A stretch of DNA of 39,404 nucleotides from an uncultured Eubacteriales bacterium (GTDB lineage: Bacteria; Bacillota; Clostridia; Oscillospirales; Acutalibacteraceae): NCBI GenBank assembly GCA_934488615.1, contig CAKSSJ010000019.1, positions 1 through 39,404 of the forward strand, written 5' to 3'. The notes under the pieces are model-generated. The model had not been told where the DNA came from and searched no databases. It worked only from the letters and a program-made list of their open reading frames with translations. A program made the translations under genes and the position numbers. Positions 1 to 8,092 of the stretch are shown here, in pieces; within the stretch, counting starts at the first letter, position 1, and each line of letters begins with the position of its first letter.

Positions 1-30
1 GCCGACAGCTCCCCTATAGGGGCGCCGAGA
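1..30. repeat. Partial copy of dispersed hairpin repeat
   Basis: The first 30 bases closely match the reverse complement of 14103-14132, including the GACAGCTCCCCTAYAGGGGCGCC core. The window edge therefore falls inside, or right beside, another unit of the repeat family found at 2420-2644 and 13936-14373. It lies just downstream of the manA stop on the minus strand, where the self-complementary core could fold in RNA. Confidence 0.6.
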
Positions 31-60
31 TAAGCTCCTGCTGACATTTCAGCAGAAAAT

Positions 61-1077
61 TTACCTATAACACTCCACAATACCTGCATTGCCGCTGAGC
101 TTGAATTTGCCCTCGGCGGCAACGGGCATCAGGAAGTAATCACCCTTTTTGATTGTCTTTTCGTATCCGTTGCCGCTGATCTTGCCCTCGCCCTCGGTAA
201 CGACATAGATTCTTGCACCGTTGTCGAGGCTGAATTCGCCGCCCGAAAGCTTAATTTTTCTGACGGTGAAGCTCGTTGTCATTCTCTCGTCAATAAGCGA
301 AAGATACCTCACTCCGTCCTCGTCGCTGATAACGGCAGGCTCAATCGGTGCAGGATACTTTAAATTGACGTCAAAACACTCCATAGCTGTCTTTTTATCA
401 ATGCCAAGGTACATTTCGTGGTCGCTGAGCTTGTAATCGCCGCACCAGCGCTCGGGCTGAATCGTGAAATCCGACGGCTCCTGAACCTCAAGAAGCAGAC
501 AGCCTGCGCCAATTGCGTGAACCATTTTGGCAGGGATGTAGATGACGTCACCCGGCTTGACCTCAAAGGACTTGAGCAGATCCTCCATAACGGTTTTGCT
601 GTTTTCACTTTCTTCGATTGCTTTTTCGAACTGCTCCATCGTCACACCGTCCTTGAAGCCGTAGAAAACCTTTCCTCCGGGGCGAGTGGCAAGAATGTAC
701 CAGCTCTCCTCCTTGCCGTATGAGGAGTTGAAATACTTCCTCGAAAAAGCCTTATCTGGGTGCGCTTGAACGGGAAGTCGTATAGCACTGTCAAGAATTT
801 TTGTCAGTACGCCGAGATCGTCACGCTCTCCGATAATTTCTCTTTTATATTTGTCAAGGGCATCATTGAGATAAAGCTCTTCACCCTTAATTTTAGAAAT
901 GCCCTCATATTCGTCCGTGCTTCCCTCGTTGAGGGCATGAACGCTTGAAACGACCCATTCCTCGGGATAATTGCCGTCCTCGGAATCGTCCGAGAAAAAG
1001 TCGGCAAAAAGCTTTCCTCCCTTGTAGACACGGAAAACTCTGTTCTTTTCGAAAAAGATCGGATAATTGTAAAACAT
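61..1077 (-). CDS. manA: Mannose-6-phosphate isomerase, class I (cupin type)
   Basis: Predicted cytosolic Zn enzyme interconverting mannose-6-phosphate and fructose-6-phosphate, 338 aa, a little longer than the roughly 315 aa Bacillus-type enzymes. The QAHPDK motif (residues 104-109, His106), the KEESWYIL motif (122-129) and IPAKMVHAIGAG (181-192, His187) supply the expected metal ligands of the family. The ATG at 1077 is chosen because GAGGAGG lies 8-9 bases upstream; an upstream extension in the same frame runs into the kinase gene and lacks family similarity. It starts 16 bases after the FGGY kinase stop, so the two are probably co-transcribed. Substrate is inferred from family; other phosphosugar isomerases of this fold are possible. 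Confidence 0.88.
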   Translation of the reverse strand: MFYNYPIFFEKNRVFRVYKGGKLFADFFSDDSEDGNYPEEWVVSSVHALNEGSTDEYEGISKIKGEELYLNDALDKYKREIIGERDDLGVLTKILDSAIRLPVQAHPDKAFSRKYFNSSYGKEESWYILATRPGGKVFYGFKDGVTMEQFEKAIEESENSKTVMEDLLKSFEVKPGDVIYIPAKMVHAIGAGCLLLEVQEPSDFTIQPERWCGDYKLSDHEMYLGIDKKTAMECFDVNLKYPAPIEPAVISDEDGVRYLSLIDERMTTSFTVRKIKLSGGEFSLDNGARIYVVTEGEGKISGNGYEKTIKKGDYFLMPVAAEGKFKLSGNAGIVECYR

Positions 1078-1093
1078 GTTAAAACCTCCTCGG

Positions 1094-2383
1094 TTATTCG
1101 TACTTGATAAGCCGCCTTGCCTCGTTAAGGCTTGGATAAATTCCGCTGCCTGCCATTGCCGAAAGCGCCGCACCGTATGCCGCTTCTTCCTTGTAGAGCG
1201 GAATATTTATCTTCTTGCCGAACATCTCGGCTGTCACACGCCTGAGCGCAGGATTCTTTCTTATTCCGTTGCCCGAGCAGACGATTTTTTCACAGTCCTT
1301 ACCGATGAGCTTATACATATCGTGAAGCTCACGAGACATTCCGATAATCGTCGAAAGCAAGATATCCTCGGGTGTAAAATTATTCTCGTCAATACCCGAG
1401 TATGAGCCTTTGAGTGTCGGATCAAGTCTTGTGCCGCAAAATCTTGTGTCGGCAATGACTGAGGTTGCGCCCTTGCTTTCGAGAGCCTTATCAATCATTT
1501 TGTATATATTTTCACATTTTTCGCCCGTCGCAAGCTCCGCACACTTTTCAATGAAGCTTGCCGCAGTTGCAAAGGCTCTGCCGCCGCAGAGAGCACAGCC
1601 TGCGTAGAGATATTTTCCCTCGGTGAACGGACGTGCTTCGATTCCCTCGGGTGCGTCTGCACTGTTGCCGATAACGGAAATCTGCGAGCCCGTGCCGAAA
1701 TTGAGCAATGCACTTTCATCGTCGCTGACCGAGCCGATAAAGCTCACCTGATTGTCGCCGAGAGCGACCGTGACGGGAATATTGTTGTATTCGCCGACTG
1801 TTTCAAGCCTGTCCGTTACTCTCGGCAGACAGCTCAAATCGGTCTTGAATTTTTTATTTTTAATGTCAAACAGACCGAGCGAAGCGGCATTTGTGACGTG
1901 CATAAGCGGCTCGGACTTTTTACAAAGAGTTATTGCAATGTAGTCGCCGATCGTCATTATATATTTTGTGCTTTCGGGCACAAGTCCGTTTTCACGGTTA
2001 TAGAAGTCGGAGACCAAGCCGTAGCCTGCGAACGAGCCGAGGTGCTCGGCGTAGCTTTTGCCGCCCTTGTATTCGAGGTTGCCCCTGGCGTCCTGCCAGG
2101 TGTAAAGCGGAGAAATCGCCTTGCCGCTCTCGTTGGCGTAGAGAATACCGTGCATCTGATTGGAAATGCCGATTGCCTTTGTTTCGGCATTGCAGAGCTT
2201 TTTGACGATAATTTCGACGATTTCCGTTATGCGTTCGGGCGATTGAATTCGCTCGTATTCCTTGTCAGTCTTTATGAACGAATCATTGTTTATGTTGACT
2301 GAATCGAGAATTTCGCCGCTTTCACAGTCAACGATAATTCCGCATATTCCCGTTGTTCCTATGTCAATTCCGAGTGAGTTCAT
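1094..2383 (-). CDS. FGGY-family sugar kinase, sedoheptulokinase-like
   Basis: ATP-dependent carbohydrate kinase of 429 aa. The N-terminal phosphate loop DIGTTG (residues 7-12), NQMHG (75-79), TWQDAR (95-100), GDNQ with the presumed catalytic Asp210, and NFGTGSQ (228-234) are classic FGGY features. The NQMHGILY and TWQDAR segments resemble the sedoheptulokinase/xylulokinase branch more than glycerol kinases, but the sugar cannot be assigned from sequence. Start ATG at 2383 has AAGGAG about 8 bases upstream. It is separated from the glycyl radical enzyme genes by a repeat element, so it may be the distal part of that transcript or have its own promoter. With manA directly downstream, a role in entry of a ketose or hexose phosphate is plausible. 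Confidence 0.78.
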   Translation of the reverse strand: MNSLGIDIGTTGICGIIVDCESGEILDSVNINNDSFIKTDKEYERIQSPERITEIVEIIVKKLCNAETKAIGISNQMHGILYANESGKAISPLYTWQDARGNLEYKGGKSYAEHLGSFAGYGLVSDFYNRENGLVPESTKYIMTIGDYIAITLCKKSEPLMHVTNAASLGLFDIKNKKFKTDLSCLPRVTDRLETVGEYNNIPVTVALGDNQVSFIGSVSDDESALLNFGTGSQISVIGNSADAPEGIEARPFTEGKYLYAGCALCGGRAFATAASFIEKCAELATGEKCENIYKMIDKALESKGATSVIADTRFCGTRLDPTLKGSYSGIDENNFTPEDILLSTIIGMSRELHDMYKLIGKDCEKIVCSGNGIRKNPALRRVTAEMFGKKINIPLYKEEAAYGAALSAMAGSGIYPSLNEARRLIKYE

Positions 2384-2419
2384 TGGATGGCTCCTTATAA
2401 ATAATTGATGCTTTTTACC

Positions 2420-2644
2420 AAGGCTTCTCCTTGAGGAGAAGCTGGCGCGTCAGCGACTGATGAGGTGGAAAACTTCGAGTCTAATATCATAAAATCAATA
2501 TGATGAAATTTCGCCACCTCATCCGAGCGGCGCAATCCGCCGCCCACCGTCTCGCTGCGGCTCGGTCACGCCACGGCTCTGACAGTCCACCGGACTGTCA
2601 TTCACTACCGTGTCGACACTACGCTACCCTCAAAGGGGAAGGCT
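2420..2644. repeat. Modular inverted-repeat element (MITE-like), copy A
   Basis: A non-coding element of about 225 bases. It opens with a hairpin (GCTTCTCC/GGAGAAGC, 2423-2442), continues with GATGAGGTGG whose complement CCACCTCATC lies at 2514-2523, and ends with CTCAAAGGGGAAGGCT, an imperfect inverted copy of its opening. The inner module 2550-2625 carries GACAGTCCACCGGACTGTC, itself a palindrome. That module recurs at about 90% identity, inverted, at 14196-14275. No ORF is present. The ends behave like terminal inverted repeats, so a mobilised, transposase-dependent element is possible. It sits between the glycyl radical gene block and the kinase-isomerase pair. Confidence 0.7.
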
Positions 2645-2683
2645 AATAAAATTTCAGCAAAATTTATAAATCCATGACAAAGA

Positions 2684-3045
2684 CTACCGAGGCAACAAAT
2701 GCTTCTGTATATCCAAACACACTCCTTCAAAGTTAGTATTTACGTCAAAATTTGAATAACGCAAAACAGTCAATCCGAGATTATTCAAAAATTTATCTCG
2801 CTGTTTGTCAGATTCAAGTCCGCTGTCTTCAAAATGCTGTGCGCCGTCAACCTCTATAACAAGTTTGGCTTTAGCACAGTAGAAATCAACAATATAATTT
2901 CCGATAACCTTTTGACGGTTGAATGTGTACGGAAGATCTTTTAAAAATCATACCACAATCGGCGTTCTTCTTTAGTCATATCACGCCGCAATTTCTGTGC
3001 GTGCCCCGTGAGCCTTTTATTGCTTGTATTGTTAACCTTTCTCAC
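2684..3045 (-). pseudogene. DUF559 endonuclease-like ORF with a frameshift
   Basis: Reading the minus strand from GTG at 3045 gives a DUF559-type sequence: KLRRDMTKEERRLWYDF, then a stop. Adding one base in the A-run at 2943-2947 restores frame and continues through FNRQKVIGNYIVDFYC and KLVIEVDGAQHFE to a stop at 2684, about 118 aa in total. DUF559 proteins are small and restriction-endonuclease-like (vsr/MTE1-related), of uncertain function. The GTG overlaps the glycyl radical enzyme stop as GTGA, so translation may be coupled. A single-base loss in a homopolymer can be a true inactivation or a sequencing error; the sequence cannot tell them apart. Confidence 0.75.
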
Positions 3046-5369
3046 TCCAATTTCGCCGACTTAGGGTCGAGGCGGCGAATGATGTCCTGCTGGATAGCGG
3101 GGGAGAGGTCAAGGAAGTTTACGAATGTGCCGTGGATTCTCATAATATATACTCCGCTCGGAGCATATTTCTCGGGCTCGGCGAGAACCTTTCTGAGAAT
3201 TTCGGCTGTTGTGACGTTAACATAGAGGTAGAACGGTGAAACGCCCTCTTTGAGCGGATTGAAAAACAGCGGATTTACGATCTTATCCCTGAATTCAATG
3301 CCCTTGTCCTCATATGTTTCGGATTTGAAATACTTCGGGTCAACGCCGAGATGTGAAGCGTAGCCGCCGTTGAATTTGTCAAACGGCATCTTCATATTTG
3401 AAAGCACACGAAAGCCGAGTCCGTTTTCCGCACTGCCGTAGAGCGGGTCAACGCCGTAGTTGAGCATATCACGGCTCTTTCTGCCGTCGGGCGTTGCACC
3501 GACCCAGTAGCCGTAGAGAAGATGGGTTGACGGTGTACTGAAATCGGGTCTGAACGGATTGCCGAGATAGTTTTTCTCGTTCGCAACCACGTCGGCAACC
3601 TTTGATGCGATCTCGCCTGCCTCGTTGTCAACCTTTTCAATGTTGTTTCCGTATTTGTCTGCACCGAGCAGAAAGTCACGCAAATCCTCGTAGCCCACAA
3701 AATCGGCTTTGAGTGCCGGAATGAGCTTATCTGCGTCCTGCGGTCTCTCTTTGAGCAACTTGTCAATCGCGGCAAAGCAGTCGGCAACAACGGTCGTACC
3801 GTGGATAAGACAGCCGCTTCCGTTATACTTCGTGCCCTGCTTGTGAATGTCTCTTGCGTCGATTCCGTTGCGCTGACCGCCCATAAAGCAGGAGAGGAAC
3901 GGAACACGCTGAGTTGAAATAGCCTCCGATGCGCCGTTGGCGGACTTAGCCATTTCGTGTGCAAAGAACTTAACGTTTTTATAGAATTCCTCACGGATAT
4001 TTTCGAGCGGAGCTTTTTCCACATTGCAGAGCTTTTCACCTGTGATGAGCGAATAGCCGCCCGTGAGGGTCATTTCAAGAATCTTCGGCAGGTTGAACCA
4101 GCTGTTGGTTGTGTTAGCGTTGTCCTCGCCCATAATCAGCGGTTCCTGACAGCCTGCGATTGCGATATCGGGGAGGTCGTCCTCGTCAACGCCGTGTGAA
4201 CCGAGCGTTTCAAAGAGTGCATCATCGTTGAACATCGACGGAGTGAGAACACCGGGTGAGAAGAAGAATCTGCCAAGCTCACGGTAGAGCTTTTCGGGGG
4301 TGTTCTTGTGGAGCTTAACCGAGAGTATCGGCTGCGGCAGGTTCATGTCGTAGTAGGCGTCAAGCAGTGCATATGTAGTCGGGTTTGTCAGATCCTCGCC
4401 GCAGACACTGCGTCCGCTGACGATGATGTTCTGCGAGATTGCCCAGCTTCTGTCCGCAACATTGAAGAAAACAAGGAAATGCTTGAACAAAGCCGCCGTT
4501 TCGTCACGGTCAAGTCCGTTTCTGTACGGCTCAAAAATTCTGTCGGCATTTCCGACCGAGAATGCGAACGGATTCGGAGCCTGCTCGAGGCACATCATCT
4601 GCCACAATATGATGAACGACTGAATAGCTTCGTAGAGATTTCCCGCTCCGTTGTACGGCACCTTTTTAAGCGTATCCGCCATAAGAATGAACTGCGACTT
4701 CTGTGGCTCGGGAAGAGTCTCTGCTTTTTCCCTTGCTAATTTTTCATATCTTGCGGCAAGGTCGCACGCCGCCTCAAGAGCGATAACAAATGCCTTGTAG
4801 CCGTTGCCCTCATTGTTCTTCATCTCGTTGATAAGAGCTTTAAGTCCGTGCTTCAAAGCAAAGCGGAAGTCGGGGATAAGGTGTCCCGTAACCTGCTCAA
4901 AGAAATAGATAACTTCCTTTGTGTAGCTCTCGCTCTCGGAATATACCTTTTTGAGCTTCTTTGCATATTCTGTCTTGAGAAATTCGTCCTTGGCTTTCTT
5001 GATTCTCTCCTCGGTGAATTCCTCGTTCGGTACGATATCGCCGAAAACTGCGGCAGGGTCGCAATAGCCTGCGAACTCCTCAACCTTGAACGACGGATTG
5101 ATGAGCGCATAGCTTCGTGCAAAGGAATCATCCTGAGTGCCTGCGAAAATCTGGTTTTCGTCAAGGTCAATCGGGATATCCTTTACGATTTCCTTGATTA
5201 TGAGTGCCTTTTTGACCTCCTCGTCGTATTCGGAAAGTGAGTCATAAATCTGAAGCTCCTTTTCCTTGGCGATGAACCAACCGTCGAGTCTGTCCTTGGC
5301 TCTCTCGTGCTTGAAGAGTGCCTTTGCCTTTTCGGTCACTTTTTCGGGTGTATAAATGTCAAATATCAT
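3042..5369 (-). CDS. Glycyl radical enzyme, PFL2/dehydratase-like, atypical radical loop
   Basis: Oxygen-sensitive radical enzyme of 775 aa. The thiyl-radical Cys is Cys407 in IAGCQEP, matching the GCVEP motif of glycerol/diol dehydratase-type enzymes. The C-terminal glycyl loop reads RIHGTFVNFLDLS with Gly747 as the radical site, where most members have RV(S/C/A)GY. Replacement of the small residue before Gly by His, and of the Tyr after it by Thr, is unusual. ATG at 5369 has GGAGGT upstream. The activase gene ends 14 bases before it. Substrate cannot be assigned: C-O, C-N or C-C lyase activities all occur in the superfamily. Neighbouring sugar kinase and isomerase genes hint at carbohydrate-linked chemistry, an inference only. 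Confidence 0.85.
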   Translation of the reverse strand: MIFDIYTPEKVTEKAKALFKHERAKDRLDGWFIAKEKELQIYDSLSEYDEEVKKALIIKEIVKDIPIDLDENQIFAGTQDDSFARSYALINPSFKVEEFAGYCDPAAVFGDIVPNEEFTEERIKKAKDEFLKTEYAKKLKKVYSESESYTKEVIYFFEQVTGHLIPDFRFALKHGLKALINEMKNNEGNGYKAFVIALEAACDLAARYEKLAREKAETLPEPQKSQFILMADTLKKVPYNGAGNLYEAIQSFIILWQMMCLEQAPNPFAFSVGNADRIFEPYRNGLDRDETAALFKHFLVFFNVADRSWAISQNIIVSGRSVCGEDLTNPTTYALLDAYYDMNLPQPILSVKLHKNTPEKLYRELGRFFFSPGVLTPSMFNDDALFETLGSHGVDEDDLPDIAIAGCQEPLIMGEDNANTTNSWFNLPKILEMTLTGGYSLITGEKLCNVEKAPLENIREEFYKNVKFFAHEMAKSANGASEAISTQRVPFLSCFMGGQRNGIDARDIHKQGTKYNGSGCLIHGTTVVADCFAAIDKLLKERPQDADKLIPALKADFVGYEDLRDFLLGADKYGNNIEKVDNEAGEIASKVADVVANEKNYLGNPFRPDFSTPSTHLLYGYWVGATPDGRKSRDMLNYGVDPLYGSAENGLGFRVLSNMKMPFDKFNGGYASHLGVDPKYFKSETYEDKGIEFRDKIVNPLFFNPLKEGVSPFYLYVNVTTAEILRKVLAEPEKYAPSGVYIMRIHGTFVNFLDLSPAIQQDIIRRLDPKSAKLE

Positions 5370-5383
5370 ACCGTTACCTCCGC

Positions 5384-6088
5384 TCAGGTTGTTACAAAAT
5401 GTATACCGTCCTTTTCAAGACGGGCTTTGAAGAATTTTATTTGTTCGTCGGTCACAAATCCGTCCGTTATCTGATATTCCTCTGTCCATTTGCACTTGCC
5501 GAATTCGTGATAGGCGAGGATCTCTACAACCGTATTTGTCATATCCATTTTTTTAAACAGCTCCGCGAACGGCTCGGGGTCTGTGTTGACGTGATTTATC
5601 AGCGGAATTCTGACGTGAAGCTGATTGCGCTTATGCGAAAGCTTTATGAGGTTTTCGACTGTCATTTTGTTGCTGTGTCCGACATACCTTTTATGTATAG
5701 CGTCATCGGGCTGTTTTATGTCAATTATCATATAATCGACGTAATCGGAAATTTCGCAAAGTTTCGGGCTTGAGCCATTGTTCTCAATAGCCGTATTTAC
5801 TCCGAGCTCCTGTGCTTTTTGCAATACATATATAAGATCGTCGGGCTGTAGGGTCGGCTCGCCGCCTGTAAATGTCACTCCGCCGCCGTCAAAGAACATC
5901 ATTCTGCTTCGCTCAATTTCTTTGATGACATCATCGTTCAAAACGTCCTCAGCCTTGTCGGAAAAAAGCGGCATACTTTCGGGATTGGAGCACCATTTGC
6001 ATTTGAAATTGCACCCTTGCAGGTGGTAGACAAGACGGTTACCGGGACCGTCCTGTGAATAATTGAATCCTTTTTGTAAAATCCTCAT
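5384..6088 (-). CDS. Glycyl radical enzyme activase (radical SAM), compact form
   Basis: Uses S-adenosylmethionine and a [4Fe-4S] cluster to place the glycyl radical on its partner, presumably the enzyme encoded 14 bases downstream. CxxxCxxC is at Cys26, Cys30 and Cys33 (GCNFKCKWC), and the GGEP motif is at residues 75-78. At 234 aa it is short: between Cys33 and GGEP there are no further cysteines, so the ferredoxin-like insert with two extra clusters that most dehydratase-type activases carry is absent. In this it resembles PflA of pyruvate formate-lyase. ATG at 6088 has GGAGG 7 bases upstream. It is the first gene of the minus-strand operon, behind the promoter at 6113-6141. Confidence 0.88.
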   Translation of the reverse strand: MRILQKGFNYSQDGPGNRLVYHLQGCNFKCKWCSNPESMPLFSDKAEDVLNDDVIKEIERSRMMFFDGGGVTFTGGEPTLQPDDLIYVLQKAQELGVNTAIENNGSSPKLCEISDYVDYMIIDIKQPDDAIHKRYVGHSNKMTVENLIKLSHKRNQLHVRIPLINHVNTDPEPFAELFKKMDMTNTVVEILAYHEFGKCKWTEEYQITDGFVTDEQIKFFKARLEKDGIHFVTT

Positions 6089-6112
6089 AATATGCCTCCG
6101 TTTACTCAGTTC

Positions 6113-6141
6113 ATCGTATCATATTTTTGCGTTTTTTTCAA
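6113..6141 (-). promoter_or_regulatory. Sigma-A type promoter for the activase/glycyl radical operon
   Basis: On the minus strand, TTGAAA (6136-6141) and TACGAT (6113-6118) are separated by 17 bases, and the activase RBS follows 15-20 bases later. It is divergent from the coaX promoter in the same intergenic region. No clear operator dyad was seen. Confidence 0.55.
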
Positions 6142-6240
6142 CAGTGTTTGATTTTTTCGGCAAATATACAAAAACGGGCAGTTATAAAATGGTAAAAAGT
6201 CCAAAAAATGCAGTTTATTGTGACTGTTATATTGATAATA

Positions 6241-6269
6241 TTGACTTTTGGATTGAAAGCCAATATAAT
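6241..6269 (+). promoter_or_regulatory. Sigma-A promoter for coaX
   Basis: TTGACT (6241-6246), a 17-base spacer, and a perfect TATAAT (6264-6269). Transcription would start near 6276, which makes the ATG at 6287 the likely start and rules against the GTG at 6278. Confidence 0.7.
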
Positions 6270-6286
6270 TTTAAACGGTGATTGAT

Positions 6287-7057
6287 ATGCTTTTGACAAT
6301 AGATATCGGCAATACCAATATAACTATGGGAATTTATGAGGGCGACGAATTGCTTTTCACATCTCGCTTGGCAACGGACAGAAAGAGAACAAGCGATCAG
6401 TATTCCGTCGAGCTTCTTAATATTTTTAAGCTTCATGACGCAAGCTGTTCGGGATTTTCGGGCGCGATAATCAGCAGTGTTGTTCCCGAAGTCGTCAATG
6501 CTGTCGGTAAGGCGGTTGAGACCGTTACGGGAATAACTCCGCATGTGCTGACCTCAGATATCGGCACGGGACTGAAAATCGTTACGGGTACCGAGGGCTT
6601 CCTCGGAGCCGATCTGGCGGTGGCTTCTGTTGCGGCGATTGATAAATATGAGTTGCCTTGCTTTATAGCGGATCTCGGTACGGCGACAAAAATCATTCTT
6701 ATTGATGAGGACGGAACGTTCCTCGGCTGTACGATTTCGGCAGGCGTCGGGATATCGCTTGAAGCGCTTGCGAAAAAGACATCACAGCTTCCTGCGGTCA
6801 GGCTGACCGCACCGCCGACTTCGATCGGAACCAATACGGTAGACTGCATGCAATCGGGCACGGTTTTCGGAACTGCGGCAATGCTTGACGGACTGACGGC
6901 GAGAATGGAAAAGGAATTCGGAAAGAAAGTTAAAACAACGGTCGCTACAGGCGGCTTGGCAGAGGAAATTGTTAAAAATTGCGATCGAGAAATTATTTTT
7001 GACCGTGATCTTATTCTTGAGGGCTTGAAAAATATTTATAAACGGAAGGGTTCTTAA
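6287..7057 (+). CDS. coaX: Type III pantothenate kinase
   Basis: Phosphorylates pantothenate, the first step to coenzyme A. 256 aa, the usual family length. Visible motifs are DIGNTN (residues 6-11), GADL (107-110, where many members have GADR), DLGTATK (129-135, usually DxGTATT), GVGISLEAL (153-161) and the NTVDCMQSG segment (183-191). The Asp of GAD, needed for catalysis in the family, is kept. The ATG at 6287 is preferred over GTG at 6278 because the promoter start point lies almost on that GTG and GGTGA sits 5 bases before the ATG. Only 3 bases separate it from the ECF S-component gene, the classical pairing of pantothenate uptake and phosphorylation. Confidence 0.9.
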   Translation: MLLTIDIGNTNITMGIYEGDELLFTSRLATDRKRTSDQYSVELLNIFKLHDASCSGFSGAIISSVVPEVVNAVGKAVETVTGITPHVLTSDIGTGLKIVTGTEGFLGADLAVASVAAIDKYELPCFIADLGTATKIILIDEDGTFLGCTISAGVGISLEALAKKTSQLPAVRLTAPPTSIGTNTVDCMQSGTVFGTAAMLDGLTARMEKEFGKKVKTTVATGGLAEEIVKNCDREIIFDRDLILEGLKNIYKRKGS

Positions 7058-7060
7058 AAA

Positions 7061-7690
7061 ATGGAAACATCTTTAAGGGGAAACAGAAAAGAGAAATTGA
7101 TATTTATAGCGATTTTGACTGCGCTCATAATAGTAATGAGCTTTACACCACTCGGCTATTTTAAAATGCCGAGAGCGTCCATAACGCTTTTGCCTATCTT
7201 GGTCGTTATCGGTGCCGTACAGTACGGTCCGCTCTGCGGCCTTTATCTCGGAACGGTTTTCGGAGTTTCAAGCTTTGTGCATTGCTTTGATCCGAGCTAT
7301 GCTTTCGGTCAGACGTTTATCCATATCAGCGTGCCTTTATCGCTTTTGGTCTGTATTATCCCGAGAGCGCTTATGGGTCTCAGCTGCGGACTGATACATA
7401 AGCTTTTCAGTAGAAACACATCGCCGATATTTGCGAACATTACGTCATCATTCAGCGGCGGATTTCTAAACACGGTTTTCTTCGTTGCGGCGCTGATGAT
7501 TGCGTTTTACAAAAGCGATTATATACAGAATCTCGGCTCCAATCCGACGCAGATCATCAGAACGCTGATAACTTACAACGCATATATCGAATGGATTGTC
7601 TGTACCGTAGTCGGAACGCTTGTTCCGTGCATTAAAACAAGGCTTACAAGGAAAAATAACGGAGATGAGGCAGAAGCAAAGCTTATCTGA
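7061..7690 (+). CDS. ECF transporter S-component, probable pantothenate (PanT-like)
   Basis: Integral membrane substrate-binding subunit for an energy-coupling factor transporter, 209 aa. About six hydrophobic segments are visible: around residues 12-30, 40-60, 70-85, 92-115, 128-150 and 170-190. The N-terminus is short and basic and the C-terminus charged, as in S-components. The EcfAA'T energising module is not in the window and would be shared. Assignment to pantothenate rests on the immediate downstream position after coaX with a 3-base gap; a folate or other vitamin S-component cannot be excluded from sequence. The RBS GGAAGGG lies in the end of coaX, supporting co-translation. Confidence 0.75.
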   Translation: METSLRGNRKEKLIFIAILTALIIVMSFTPLGYFKMPRASITLLPILVVIGAVQYGPLCGLYLGTVFGVSSFVHCFDPSYAFGQTFIHISVPLSLLVCIIPRALMGLSCGLIHKLFSRNTSPIFANITSSFSGGFLNTVFFVAALMIAFYKSDYIQNLGSNPTQIIRTLITYNAYIEWIVCTVVGTLVPCIKTRLTRKNNGDEAEAKLI

Positions 7691-7699
7691 CCTTGACTT

Positions 7700-7964
7700 T
7701 TTTTCGATTTGGTGTTATTATTCTTGCAACGGCTGTGATAAAGAGGGTCGGAGCAAAGCTTTTCAGAGAGTCGGCGGCAGGTGAGAGCCGATAGTGAAGC
7801 TCCAAGCACCTATGGCTTTTGAGCCGAAGTCCTGAAACGGCAGTAGGGGCTTCCGTATTTCTGCGTTAAAGAATCGAGTGGTATTCCGATAAGGATTACA
7901 AATTGAGTGGTACCGCGGGTTTTCTCGTCTCAAAGTATATTATACTTTGAGACTTTTTTTATTT
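7700..7964 (+). promoter_or_regulatory. T-box leader, probably tRNA-Met responsive, upstream of metG
   Basis: The canonical T-box sequence TTGAGTGGTACCGCGGG is at 7903-7919, followed by a strong intrinsic terminator (7927-7964). Upstream, the AGAGAG and GGTGAGAG segments (7766-7795) fit stem I. GGAGC (7751-7755) pairs with GCTCC, and CGGCT with AGCCG further out; the 3' side between these holds ATG (7812-7814) as a likely Met specifier, agreeing with the downstream gene. Uncharged tRNA-Met would stabilise the antiterminator and let metG be transcribed. Pairings were done by eye. A second GAGTGGTA at 7876-7883 precedes the true T-box. Confidence 0.88.
7927..7964 (+). terminator. Intrinsic terminator of the T-box leader
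   Basis: GTCTCAAAGTATA and TATACTTTGAGAC form a 12-13 bp stem with a tiny loop, directly followed by seven or more T. This is the regulated attenuator of metG. Confidence 0.92.
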
Positions 7965-7965
7965 G

Positions 7966-8092
7966 TTCTCGTTGGCTATTTTTCCGCCGTAAACACTAAA
8001 AATGCTCGCCAATACAAAAGTATTGCCTGTGCTTTTTAGCGCCTCCGGCGAAAAACTATCTCAACGAGAAAAGTGACGGCTATTTTCCGCCG
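7966..8092. repeat. Nested inverted-repeat element between attenuator and metG
   Basis: TTCTCGTTG (7966-7974) pairs with CAACGAGAA (8062-8070). Inside, TTTTTC-GCCG (7979-7989) pairs with CGGC-GAAAAA (8046-8055), and AATAC/GTATT closes an inner hairpin at 8011-8024. Just outside, GGCTATTTTCCGCCGTAAA (8078-8096) repeats the left arm directly and forms its own small hairpin. It encodes nothing convincing and lies within the metG leader after the attenuator, so it would be part of the mRNA. It may be a short inserted repeat. Confidence 0.65.

Noticed and set aside
6278..6286. GTG at 6278 as coaX start
   Set aside because: It lies at the predicted transcription start without RBS; ATG at 6287 is better placed.
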